From Lutraria lutraria (taxonomy: Eukaryota > Mollusca > Bivalvia > Venerida > Mactridae), in NCBI GenBank assembly GCA_964023205.1, contig OZ026845.1:8814001-8878000 (forward strand): a DNA stretch of 64,000 bases. The letters are read 5' to 3'. The notes beneath the pieces were generated by a model that saw nothing but the letters and a program-made list of their open reading frames with translations, had not been told where the DNA came from and made no database searches. Position numbers and translations under genes: made by a program. Numbering within the stretch: position 1 is the stretch's first letter; every line of letters begins with the position of its first letter. Positions 37,955-52,900 of the stretch are shown here, piece after piece.

Positions 37955-40900
37955 CTGAATAAAAAGAAAAGAAATAATCATGCAGTTTAGATAATTAATT
38001 ATTACCACAGACTTATATACATACATGGATTCGCAACTGCTAAAAATAGCTCTAACAATATCGTTAGACAATCCCACAATGCATTGCTATATACTATATA
38101 TACTATACATATATATGCATTGCTATATATCGTTTTTTCAATTTTGTAAACATGAAATCCCAGTGATTCATGAGTTATTATCGCGGGATTTGATTACTTT
38201 TAACTGTTAATACGGAAGTTGCGAATTCATGTATGTATATAAGTCCTTGTTATTACTTAGTCCTTTTGTTTTGTAATGGGTAAGTGAAGTTTACTGTAAG
38301 CCCCTTTACTTGTACACAAATGTACTCATTTACACCCCAGATCATGTTCTACAAGACTATCAATAAATATAAGACAGGGAAATGAAATTAAAAACCTATC
38401 AACAAACAGTAACATAAATGACTATGTGACATACCACTAGTACTCTAATCCAAGTAAGTCAAATCAAGAATATGACAAGAAACAAAACATTCTTAGCTTT
38501 GTGAAATTATCAAACATCCGATCAGAGCAACACGATTAGCAATTTAATAATAAGTGAAAATATGACAGGTTAGCATAAAAAAAATACCAAGAAAAAAAAT
38601 GACATTATTTCGCACAAACTTAATAAATGAATCAGCCAACACTAGAACTCAACAAGATGTCACATTGAATACCAATACTTACTGATGGACCCAGCACACA
38701 TCTAGAACTAAATGGCTGATCGTATGCCCAGGTTTCTGCCAGGAACTGAACATTCTGCATACAGTGTCTTGATGCCATTATTTTAGCAGCAGGTCGCAAA
38801 GATGATGTATTTTCCCAACAAGATGCCATCATATTTTCCATGTAAGGGAATTTAGTTAGTATTCTAATATCCTGTAAAATATACAAATGAACTTACTGTT
38901 AGACAGTTTAAATCAATAATGTTTTTATTAAAACATTCACTGAAATGTATACAAAGCATACTGAATCTAAATCAGTGTTTGAACCGAAACAGCAAAGCAT
39001 TTGACACCAGGATGGACTCAGGCCAACTTGCACACCCACACAGTTTGACCAGGCTCCTTAATATTGGTTAACTAACTTAAAAGATTTCATAGTGGAAACC
39101 CTTGAATTGATAACAGATTGTTTCAAAATAGAAGTTGGACAAGTCCTTTCAGGGAAATTCAGCAGGTTAAGTGTTAAAAATGCCTATCAATTTGGATAAG
39201 TAAACAGTGACACTTCTCATATACAGCAGGTCATTGTTCAATAGATCACCATCATATAGGTACATGTATCATGCATGTACAGTATACAATAAGAGAATTA
39301 CCTTAACTTGGTATCATACATGAGAGCATAAGATGAGCATTCCTGCACTCAAACAACTAAGCCAACTTAGCATGATATGGATTTGTTTCTACTAATAAAA
39401 TGTGAATAAAACACTTGTAGATAAAATTTGTAGACCAGCCACATTAGCTGAGTGATACTTTGAAGAATATAACCATCAACTAGCAGAATGAGGAATGTTG
39501 ATTAGTCTATAAAATACCTTAATGTTCGGTCTTCTACCTTCTATTTTCATTGCTTTTGTTATTTGAGCAAGATTCTCACATTCAGAGTACGGTCTTTTTC
39601 CAGTCCATATCTCATATATCACCATAGATAAAGAGAATATGTCAACCTATAGAGATGTAAATTTCTATTATTATTACATGTATTTATTGGTAGATTGTAT
39701 ATACACACATACAATGTATTCCTCCAATGTTTAAGTTACATAACTCATCAAATTTGAAAAACTTAACTGTAAATTTGATCTTAATATTCTAAAGAATGGT
39801 CCATATGTCCTAGAATGGTACATGCTTCCAAGTACTTATTTATTTAAATACATTTTGTACAGATAAAATAAAAAAACAGGCATACTAAAACAAAACCCTC
39901 TATCTAGCTTAAATGACAATGCATGAAAATCATAATTGTACAAAAATGGAACCCTCTATTCCAGTTTAGATGATATAATGTATGTACATACCAGTACCAT
40001 AATTGTGCAAAAATCAAAAGTTAAGATGATTTATGATGATATAGCAACAATAAAATATGATTAAATTTGTCCTATCAAACAAAATATCTGTTTTAAGACA
40101 TATGTTAATATCGGTATAATGTCTCATTTTTTAAAAGAATATTGTTATAACCTTCTCATCATATGGTTTGCCATCCAGAATTTCTGGGGCCTGATATCCC
40201 GGTGTACCAACCAATCCAACAGATCGTCCCGCCCAGCAGAACTTTGATATACCGTAATCTGACAGCTTAAGATTGACTGTAGCACTCAGGTCCTTGGATA
40301 CCGTGAGAATATTGTCTGATTTTAGATCTTTATAGATAATGCCATTTGAATGCAGATACTCCAAACCTTTAGCAATCTGAAGAAAAGAACAGAATAGAAT
40401 AAATTTCATCCCCACTCAGGTTGTCTGTTTGAATTGAGTTCAATGTTATTAAAGAACAGTATTTCAGTTAAGTAAGTCTGTAACCAGCTCCATCCGGTGT
40501 TCTGAACATACAATCTAATCTGATACTTCCAAAGTGCTTAGAACAGTTACTGTCAACAAAATTATCTCATACGCAAGATGTGGTTACTGTCAACAAAATC
40601 ATCTCATATGCAAGATGTAATGTCATCTTGTCACAGAAACCCAAGTCCTGAACTCCTGACCTCGAAGCATTACAAACGCTGCTAACTTGGCAGTTTTATG
40701 GATCATTCAACAAATAAGTCCTTGCTAAATATCACATATGTAATTATTATAGAAAACCAGATATATATATATATATATGTATATTATACCAAAGCTAGGT
40801 AAACAGTATTCCACATAGCATTGTATGAAGTTATTAAGTTATTGCAAATACAACATTTTAATGAAGTTTAAAGGTATTAGAATGGCTAACTTAGTCACTG

Positions 40901-43900
40901 ACCTGGTACACGAACTTAAAAATAAGCTCTTTTTCAAATAGAGGGGGAAATAATTCATCCTTGTTCTTGTACTTGTTAAATGCAGGTCTACCTTGTAACT
41001 CTTTGTCCAAAATATCTCGTAAACTACCAAGAGGAGCTAACTCTAGTGCCATCATCAGTTTTGGTCTAAAACAAGAATATATCGAGTTTATGATATCAAA
41101 TGTTACATGACTGAAAACTACCAATTTATCATAGCTAACATTTCTGATTCAATCATATTATTATAATTTTTGCAAGAGATAAATATGAAGATGTCTGCAC
41201 CCACCTGAACGCTATACCAATAAGGGAGATAATACATGGATGCTGCAGTCTACTTGTTATACTGACTTCCTGTCTCATTTCCCTGATGGCACGTAGAGCC
41301 TAAAATATACACACAATATAGTTATAGAATCAAAATAATAAAAATATGATTTTTTTTTAACTACGGCTATATATATATTTTTTCATCATCAAATTAAAAA
41401 AAATTGATATCATAATTATAGTGCATAATTACCATGATGCATAAATTGGAAACACAACTGTTTCCAGGAACCTGTAATCTTTACACATGAATTTTGTTAA
41501 ACAATGGAGGAACTGAAAAATAAGCTTAAAGCTGTGGGCCATTTTGGTATATCAGATGTTCCTACAGCCCTATCATCATCCACTTGCTGAGCATTTATTT
41601 AATAAATTATTGGTACTTTCATATTCTGCATCATTTTTCATTCAACTTCCTTACATGAATATGACAAGGATGAATAAATGGTAGTGCTAAATCTGATATA
41701 ATTTATCAGCAGTCAAATTGTCATAACATATCCAAGAACATATCCTTAACCTATAGAACAAATCTGACACTCATTTGATAGAATCAAACAAGTAATGTCT
41801 CATTGTGAGGGTTTGGGGGCAAAAGTGATCCATCTTGATTTTTTTTACAAAATCACTTTTTTACATATTCTTATAATATAACTTTGTCAAAACATTCATT
41901 AGATATACAGACAAACATGTTATATCTCATTGTGTTTAATTGTTTAGTTAAAATAGACAAACGTGTTATATGTCTCCTTGTGTCCGAATATTCATTTGAT
42001 TAAGATAATGCATGTTATGTCTCCTTGCTAAGGCATAATTATGTCAATATTGTTATTTGCTTTGATAAAATTAATACCTTTATACTCTCAGCTTCATCAA
42101 TGCAACTTATTTTCTTAGCATCTGATAAATTCTGGTAGATCTGCTCATCATCAGCTGAAAAATCAAATATATAATGTATACCAAAAAAACCATGGCAAAA
42201 CATATTTGAATTTGTCCAAGATACCATTCAAACAAACAATAACAATATGAAAAACACTGATGAAGATCCAATCAAAACTGTGACCTCTAGAATGTTAACA
42301 ACCATCAAGTGGGGACGACAAGTGTGGAAAATGTACCACAGACAACAGACATTGACTGACTATTCCTAGTCTCTTACCTTTGAGCACTACATTTCCAAGA
42401 GTGTGCATCCATTTAGTTTATTTTAAAAGCCTCTACCAACTCAATAATTGGCAAAGAAAAATCATTAAGACTATGACCAGGAAGATTAAAATATTCAGAA
42501 ACATTAATTAAGGTTTTAGGAAAACGCTTTGTGTCAAACTCATGACTATTCATTCTTTGACAACATTTTTGTTCCATCTGGCCTGACTCGACAACAGCTA
42601 ACATAGCCGAAATGGCTGATTAAATAAACAACAATTTTATTGAAGTTTAGACTATTTTTACAAATCGAGGGTTCAACGCAACAGTGTCGTAACTCATATT
42701 GAAATAAGAACAAGTTACGACAGTGTTGCGCTGAGCCCTCGAAATATCATTGGTGGTGTAGGGGTCGGACTCTTAACCCAGAGGTTCAGGGTTTGAATCA
42801 TGTCAGTGGTGGAATTTGACCAGAACCTTCACAATCCCTTCTTTTGGTACAAGTACTGGTCAGAATCCAGGAAGCAGTCACCGAGAGTAGTTAATATAAG
42901 TTGTAAGAACTTGTTCTAGAATCGATGTAAAATAAATAAGTTTACACTAAACTAAAGATTACGCTGAAAGAGAAAAACTGACCCATTGAACCTTGTGTGG
43001 ATAATGTAGCTGTACCACTGTCACTGTTGTGGCTGTCAACAGAATTCATTTTTCTTGCATTACGAATATCACTACGGTACATCTTAATAGCCACTGGTAC
43101 ACCATCGTAGGTCGCTTCATAAGAAAGAATATAATCATTCATATTACATAAACATATCAAGGGTCATTCATAACATTTCAAATTGTTAGAGTATTTTGTT
43201 TTATCAATATCTTATCTATTGTCTCATAGCATAATTAACGAAGAAGGGAAAAATTAATGTGTGACAATATTCTTTATCATCAATTCATATAAATAAATAG
43301 ATGCCTGCATGGTGACCTTACTGCAATAAATACAATTGACATATGTTTAGGTATCAACACTGATGGTCAGTCTAACAATCTAAATGCTTCGTACTCAGAG
43401 ACAGTCTGAGTGAGGTAAAATAAGGATTTTATTACAATGGAACAATTACAACAGTTTAACAGGTCCATTAATGTGCAAGTAGATAAATCAGTAACACAAT
43501 GAACACATCACAATAAATCATCTTACAATTGTTAAGATATCATATATTATCTATGAACTGTTTATATAATTGCAATACAAAGTTTGATGGAACACTAAGT
43601 GTTAACAACAGTGTAGTGGTAAAAGGATATAAACTTCATTTGATAATATTACAGGAATGCACTAATTTTTAATGAAATGAACTTCAAAACTACAGTGGTG
43701 CATACCCTCACCAAAGCAACACCCTTTGGGAGTAGCAACATTATGTTGTTGTTGAGAGGTTGTTGCTTTAAAGAGGTTAAATTAAATTTAAATCGTGCAG
43801 TGGGAAAAAATCATGCTGTTGTTGAAGGGAGGTTGTTGTATAAGAGAGGGCTGCTCTGGAGAGGTTGTATTGCAGTTGAAACAAAAATATGATAAAATGG

Positions 43901-46900
43901 CTCCATACTGTTAATAATCAGATATTTAACCATTAAGAAAATTATTAGATACTGGGATGAATAAATGTATTTACCTTTAAAAACAGATCCAGTCACACCA
44001 GAGCCCAGACATTTTTCTTTGGATTCGTCTAAAGATAATTTTTTGACATCCATGAAGAATTTTTCGGGTATCTCCTTCATTAATAAATCAGGGACTAACA
44101 TACTTAACTCCAGCTTCACTCCCTAGATGAATGTAAAACATTGTGTTAGAAACCTATGTATCATACAATATAATATTATATCCTAGATGAATGTAAAACA
44201 TTGTGTTAGAACCCTATGTATCATACAATATAATACTATATCCTAGAAGAATGTAAAACATTGTGTTAGAACCCTATGTATCATACAATATAATATTATA
44301 TCCTAGATGAATGTAAAACATTGTGTTAGAACCTTATGTATCATACAATATAATATTATATCCTAGAAGAATGTAAAACATTGTGTTAGAACCCTATGTA
44401 TCATACAATATAATACTATATCCTAGATGAATGTAAAACATTGTGTTAGAACCCTATGTATCATACAATATAATATTATATCCTAGATGAATGTAAAACA
44501 TTGTGTCAGAAACCTATGTATCATACAATATAATATTATATCCTAGATGAATGTAAAACATTGTGTTAGAACCCTATGTATCATACAATATAATATTATA
44601 TCCTAGATGAATGTAAAACATTGTGTTAGAACCCTATGTATCATACAAGATAATATTATATCCTAGATGAATGTAAAACATTGTGTTAGAACCCTATGTA
44701 TCATACAATATAATATTATATCCTAGATGAATGTAAAACATTGTGTCAGAAACCTATGTATCATACAATATAATATTATATCCTAGATGAATGTAAAACA
44801 TTGTGTTAGAACCCTATGTATCATACAATATAATATTATATCCTAGATGAATGTAAAACATTGTGTTAGAACCCTATGTATCATACAATATAATATTATA
44901 TCCTAGATGAATGTAAAACATTGTGTTAGAACCCTATGTATCATACAATATAATATTATATCCTAGATGAATGTAAAACATTGTGTTAGAACCCTATGTA
45001 TCATACAATATAATACTATATCCTAGATGAATGTAAAACATTGTGTTAGAACCCTATGTATCATACAATATAATACTATATCCTAGATGAATGTAAAACA
45101 TTGTGTTAGAACCCTATGTATCATACAATATAATACTATATCCTAGATGAATGTAAAACATTGTGTTAGAACCCTATGTATCATACAATATAATACAATA
45201 TCCTAGATGAATGTAAAACATTGTGTTAGAACCCTATGTATCATACAATATAATACTATATCCTAGATGAATGTAAAACATTGTGTTAGAACCCTATGTA
45301 TCATACAATATAATACTATATCCTAGATGAATGTAAAACATTGTGTTAGAACCCTATGTATCATACAATATAATATTATATCCTAGATGAATGTAAAACA
45401 TTGTGTTAGAACCCTATGTATCATACAATATAATATTATATCCTAGATGAATGTAAAACAGTGTGTTAGAACCCTATGTATCATACAATATGATACTATA
45501 TCCTAGATGAATGTAAAACATTGTGTTAGAACCCTATGTATCATACAATATAATACTATATCCTAGAAGAATGTAAAACATTGTGTTAGAACCCTATGTA
45601 TCATACAATATAATATTATAACCTAGATGAATGTAAAACATTGTGTTAGAACCCTATGTATCATACAATATGATACTATATCCTAGATGAATGTAAAAAA
45701 TTGTGTTAGAACCCTATGTATCGTACAATATAATACTATATCCTAGAAGAATGTAAAACATTGTGTTAGAACCCTATGTATCATACAATATAATATTATA
45801 TCCTAGATGAATGTAAAACATTGTGTTAGAACCCTATGTATCATACAATATAATACTACATCCTAGATGAAGTAAAACATTGTGTATGTATCATACAATA
45901 TAATACTATATCCTAGAAGAATGTAAAACAGTGTGTTAGAACTCTATGTATAATACAATATAATACAATATCCTAGATGAATGTAAAACAGTGTGTTAGA
46001 ACCCTATGTATCATACAATATAATACTATATCCTAGATGAATGTAAAACAGTGTGTTAGAACTCTATGTATAATACAATATAATACTACATCCTAGATGA
46101 AGTAAAACATTGTGTATGTATCATACAATATAATACTATATCCTAGATGAATGTAAAACATTGTGTTAGAACCCTATGTATCATACAATATAATACTACA
46201 TCCTAGATGAAGTAAAACATTGTGTATGTATCATACAATATAATACTATATCCTAGAAGAATGTAAAACAGTGTGTTAGAACTCTATGTATAATACAATA
46301 TAATACAATATCCTAGATGAATGTAAAACAGTGTGTTAGAACCCTATGTATCATACAATATAATACTATATCCTAGATGAATGTAAAACAGTGTGTTAGA
46401 ACCCTATGTATCATACAATATAATACTATATCCTAGATGAATGTAAAACATTGTGTTAGAACCCTATGTATAATACAATATAATACAATATCCTAGATGA
46501 ATGTAAAACAGTGTGTTAGAACTCTATGTATCATACAATATAATACTATATCCTAGATGAATGTAAAACAGTGTGTTAGAACTCTATGTATAATACAATA
46601 TAATACAATATCCTAGATGAATGTAAAACAGTGTGTTAGAACTCTATGTATAATACAATATAATACAATATCCTAGATGAATGTAAAACAGTGTGTTAGA
46701 ACTCTATGTATAATACAATATAATACAATATCCTAGATGAATGTAAAACAGTGTGTTAGAACTCTATGTATAATACAATATAATACAATATCCTAGATGA
46801 ATGTAAAACAGTGTGTTAGAACTCTATGTATCATACAATATAATACAATATCCTAGATGAATGTAAAACAGTGTGTTAGAACTCTATGTATAATACAATA

Positions 46901-49900
46901 TAATACAATATCCTAGATGAAGTAAAACATTGTGTATGTATCATACAATATAATACTATATCCTAGATGAATGTAAAACATTGTGTTAGAACTCTATGTA
47001 TCATACAATATAATACAATATCCTAGATGAAGTAAAACATTGTGTATGTATCATACAATATAATACTATATCCTAGATGAATGTAAAACAGTGTGTTAGA
47101 ACTCTATGTATAATACAATATAATACAATATCCTAGATGAAGTAAAACATTGTGTATGTATCATACAATATAATACTATATCCTAGATGAATGTAAAACA
47201 TTGTGTTAGAACTCTATGTATAATACAATATAATACAATATCCTAGATGAATGTAAAACAGTGTGTTAGAACTCTATGTATAATACAATATAATACAATA
47301 TCCTAGATGAATGTAAAACAGTGTGTTAGAACTCTATGTATAATACAATATAATACAATATCCTAGATGAATGTAAAACAGTGTGTTAGAACTCTATGTA
47401 TAATACAATATAATACAATATCCTAGATGAATGTAAAACAGTGTGTTAGAACTCTATGTATAATACAATATAATACAATATCCTAGATGAATGTAAAACA
47501 GTGTGTTAGAAATCTATGTATCATACAATATAATACTATATCCTAGATGAATGTAAAACAGTTTGTTAGAACTCTATGTATAATACAATATAATACAATA
47601 TCCTAGATGAATGTAAAACAGTGTGTTAGAACCCTATGTATAATACAATATAATACTATATCCTAGATGAATGTAAAACAGTGTGTTAGAACTCTATGTA
47701 TAATACAATATAATACAATATCCTAGATGAATGTAAAACAGTGTGTTAGAACTCTATGTATAATACAATATAATACTATATCCTAGATGAATGTAAAACA
47801 GTGTGTTAGAACTCTATGTATAATACAATATAATACAATATCCTAGATGAATGTAAAACATTGTGTTAGAACCCTATGTATAATACAATATAATACTATA
47901 TCCTAGATGAATGTAAAACAGTGTGTTAGAACTCTATGTATAATACAATATAATACAATATCCTAGATGAATGTAAAACAGTTTGTTAGAACTCTATGTA
48001 TAATACAATATAATACTATATCCTAGAAGAATGTAAAGCATTGTGTTAGACCACAGTACAGTATTGTGTTAGAAATTGCCAGCTCCTTTTGGAAGGGTAG
48101 GTAAAAACTCTAGGAATATAGTCCATGAAAACTGGTTTAGTGAACCAGCCACTGTATATATCAACTGTTTAAATCTCAGGAAAATACAAGAATGAAGCAT
48201 TCATGTTTGCTCAAACTAACAAATGTACTCTAAACAGCCAATCAGGACCTGATGTTAATCAAAGTACTGAAAGTACTCATGATTCCTTACAAAAACTTGC
48301 ACTGCAACATGGAATGAGAACTATTTTAACAATTGCATGGCAGATGTAGAAATACGTTGTGTTTTGTTCCGCATCAAAATTCATGTGCGCCAAGCAAGTG
48401 ACGTTCAGTTCCCAGAAATGAAGATAAGAGAAGTTTTCAAACAGTTACCCCATGCATCTTAGAGCTAACTTATTTCTGAACTTAGTCAGAAGAATATCTC
48501 AGGCACAGATCCTGAATGCTGAGATTAGAAAGCACACAAATCAGCTAAGTGTAGGATAAACATTCAATATGAAGGACCTGGATCTAACCCCTTATAGCTC
48601 CACACATCCAATATCTAGTTTGAGATGTTGTTTAATTCACTGAAGCAACAATAACTTACCAATGGACAGGTGATACATTCTTCATTGACTAACATTCTAG
48701 CACAATGTTCCATGGTGAAATGACTTATATCATTAGACAGAGGTAATCCTTGATAACATGTTGAACATAATGCATATCTCTCCATATGATAACGCATGGT
48801 GAGTGAATCCAACTCCATTAATCCTGAAAATTGTACATCAGTCAATATAAACAAGAGGATAGACCTTACAGGTTCCATCAATGCTTTGTATTATATGAAT
48901 AATTATATGCAATTATTTAATACTTGCAAAATAAGATGTCAACGAATATCATTGTCTTCTCTCTTTTTAGGTTAGTTGTTTTATGTATGCCATAATGTAA
49001 GACACAGAATTTGTTATAAGGAATTTCTGTTACATTTTTAAATGCTTGACGATCAAATGAAAATTCCCAATAATTGATTCTAGTTTATTTATCAACAGTA
49101 AGATATTTACAGAATGACTGATTAAATTTTCCCAACTGACTGAAAGCGTCGGTACCTGGATAAAAATCTTGTATGATGTCCTCAATCTCATCTACAATGA
49201 CACCCATCATGGCAAAGTTAGCAGTTCTACTTTCTTCTGTGATTAATACTCCTTTCTGTAGATCTCCAGCTAAAACAAGTGAAAACCAATTCTAACAACT
49301 TGTTTATTTATATCAAATGATGTGAGGGACAGCTAAAATGTGATGTAACCTTGAAAAGCAATAGAACAATGAACTTGAATCAAAACCAATATCTAAAGTT
49401 AACAGACATGAAAAAAGATAACGATTTTGATAGAAACCTTAAATAGCACCAACTCTTATATCGTCAACATGGAACAATCATATGATTGTTAAATACCAGT
49501 ATTTTTAGCATACCTGAAAATGAAATGGGTTCAACACAGAAACTTCCTTCTTCATGACTGACATGTATCATTTCACGGGAGTATGTCTGCTTTGGTTTGT
49601 TGATTTGTAATCCATGACTAAAAAAATAAACAATAAATCAATATAGGAGGTATCAATCTCACAGAGTAATGGAATATATACCGGAGAGATACAACAGTTA
49701 CTGTATTGTTAAGTTAAGTTCAAAATTCCATGGAATAGAGCAAACCGGGGTATTATCGACACTTTAAGCACATCATCGAAAATACTTGTTTCATTCTAAG
49801 CGAGGGAGGTAAATGGAATAGCATGACATCGTAAGATATATGTCATAAAGAGCTGTTAAACGTCTGTTACGTCCACCTCCTTCGTGTACATGTCATTCAA

Positions 49901-52900
49901 CTTTGTATGTTGTGTAGTAGACAACCGGGGTATTATCAACACAGTTGAGGCAATTATTGACACCAGCAGGTCAATTATCGACACCAATACAAATACAAGA
50001 AAAAAAGACTTATTATCCATTAAACAGTTGCCATTATTTGGCAATATAAAATATACAAACCCCTGCTTACTTTTCCTGGTTTAAATGTTCAATTTAATGC
50101 AATTAGCACCGATCATGTCACCCACTGTGTGATTTTGACAAGTTGCAACATTCAATGTGTTAATTTCACAGGGATATTATAATTATAAAATGAAGTTAAC
50201 ACAAAAAATACTGGTCAATCTTGCTAATTTGTGATGGGAGAAACAAAAGCAGTCAAGATAAATCAGGAAAATTAAACATGTGTATTTACTCAAATAAATC
50301 TCCATTGAATTCATTTACATCTCAGTTAAAGTTTATTCATAAATCTTGCACTATGAAGTATTCTTGAAGATTAAACTTCGTGTTGCGAAATGCTTGCTCT
50401 GTGACTGTGAATTATTTGCAATGGATGAGAATGTCGACGATATTTGCTAATTGCGCTGAATTAGTGCACTTTCCTGGACCATATTCTAACCAGTATTAAC
50501 TTATGCTTCCGCAAGGAACTGACAACCTCCGCTCATGTGGTGGAAAAACAACATTTTTGTGTAAATAATCATCGAAGTTACGTAGGGATACAAGTCCAGC
50601 GCGCTAACCACTGTACATAGCACGGCCGTGGCAATTAGATCTACATAGATATTTCCTAAGTAGTAGTTTATACAGACTAGTAATGAAGGCCATTGAAATA
50701 ATTTAATTAATTAATGTAAAATGCATACATGTCATTCAGTGTCAATAATACCCCGAGTTATATAATTCATAGGGGTATTATCGACACCCCGTGCATAATA
50801 AGTTTAATTCTTTATATCCATGCATGCTCTACCTGAAAATCGAGACACACAATATTGTGAAAAGAAAAATGTAAAAAATAATTAAACACTTGAAAAAATA
50901 CGGACGTTTTCACGTCAATAATAAGAACGTTAAAACCCACAACAATGTTTTTACCTCCCAACTTCAAGATGCTGTGGGAAAAAAATCATGGCGCGGTACC
51001 ATGATAGTAGTTTCAGAGAACTATTTACATGACGTCACATTTTACAATTTTTATTACGTCATCATTCCCGGCAGTTAAAAAAATGCAATCAGTCGATAAT
51101 TGCCTGGGGTCGATAATACCCCGGTTTGCTCTAGTATGAAATCGGGACTGAAAATTCCTTTCCGATAAAAACAGGTTTTTTTGAGTTTGGATAATCGAGG
51201 TTTAACCGTGATTTGAAAGTTATTTTTGGACTAGACTTACTATGAGGCTTGTTTGTTAAAACTTCCTGATCTTTGGTTACTACGACGTAACGTCATCAGA
51301 CGCATGGATTTAGCTATTGATGGTTTGAAATGCCAGTTTGTTTTTTCAAATTGTTCAACTCTAATCATCATACGTGTAATTAATCTCATCCAAAAACCAG
51401 TAGGACACTCGGACATCTTGTACAGTCGTCTGACAATCACAGCACTAGGTCCGAAGTCAGCAGTTTCTATTATTGGAGGTTCCATAGGGAGTTGGCATGG
51501 GAAAAACAACCTAAAACATTGTAAATATAATATAAATAATGTCTTATATATCATGCTAAGTCATAAATATAGCTAAATAGTAATGGAACATATATGATAT
51601 AATTTCATTTGCACATTCATGAACTGCATTACAAAGAATTTGATTATTCTATAATTCTTATCTAGAATCTACTAATTTTGACACAGATAATATTCTATTT
51701 ATACATTTCATCGGATTTAACTCCATTTTTAACTTTATTTCAGTCATATTGTGGCGGGCAGTTATCCTAACCAGCTTCCCAAGCAGCCTTAATCAGTACT
51801 AAAACCACATTCCATCTGCAAACTATTGCCAAGCTACCCTACATAATTCAGAGGTGGAGGACAATTTAACACAGGATGTCATTTCTTCAGTCAAATTTGT
51901 CACAAACAGTGTTAGCCTCACCCGATGTTTGAACTCACAACCTCTTGATCAGTAGACCAACACTCTAACCACTGAACCAACTGGACAGGCTACATAGATT
52001 ATAATAAAAGTATGACAAATCTACCTACTTATCTGACTGTGAGATACATGTAGCTATTTCAAATCTCTCCAGTAGTTCAATGTACTGCTTGACAAACTCT
52101 GTTGGAAACTGATTGGCGTTTTCATAAAGCTTTTCTGCTGCTGACCGTTTAATCTTTCCTCGTTCCTGCTTCAGTAACTTCTTGCCTTCAGGACACTGAA
52201 TATATATCAATGGATTTAAACAATTATGTATACATTATTGAAATGGTAATAGCAAGTCTTATATACTGGTATTTACAGTAAGTTCCTGTCCCTATACGTA
52301 CATGGACGCAAATATTTAAACAATTCTACAGCAATTCTTATCTGTTCAACAAGTTTCATAATTTCTACAACTCATACAGTATTGCGTAAAGGCAGAAAAT
52401 TTTAATGTACACACTCGGAACTACGGAGGCCATCCCAGGAACATTAGGGTACAAAATAGTAAAACTGATTTCCTCGTGATCTCTTACCCTACCTATGACA
52501 GATGAACAGAAGGATTTAAAAACTAGTAAAATATATCTACACCCTTTATCTCACGCATCATGTTACAAATTCCAAAATTATTTCCAAGTACATGTATACC
52601 ACATAATCATGATAATACTCACAATCAAAATATATACAAGTATATCACATAACCATGCTGGATCCAGGAAGTACAAGGTATCAAGAGCTCCAAGTTGATC
52701 TGAGAAATGAAGTATGGCTCCAATCTCTTCTAGAAACTTAGTTACTGAAATTATAAAATTATTTTAATAATACACAACAGTAGTAACCCTCTTGGTCGGT
52801 TCACCTATAAATTGTACATAACAGTAGCTCTTGGTCAGTTCCCCTATAAATTGTACACACCAGTAGCTCTTGGTCGGTTCCCCTATAAATTATATACAAC

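Noticed and set aside
40152..40376. DYG instead of DFG, and YKD instead of HRD, as signs of a dead kinase
   Set aside because: DYG and a changed His are normal in LRRK proteins, and the VAIK Lys, alpha-C Glu, catalytic Asp and metal Asp are all present.
44123..48050. CRISPR-like appearance of a long regular array
   Set aside because: Units adjoin without unique spacers, the setting is an animal intron, and there are no cas genes. It is a minisatellite.
52025..52200. An in-frame TAG at the end of a COR exon, suggesting a broken gene
   Set aside because: Using the GT inside AAGTAGGT as donor removes the stop and matches the phase of the next exon.
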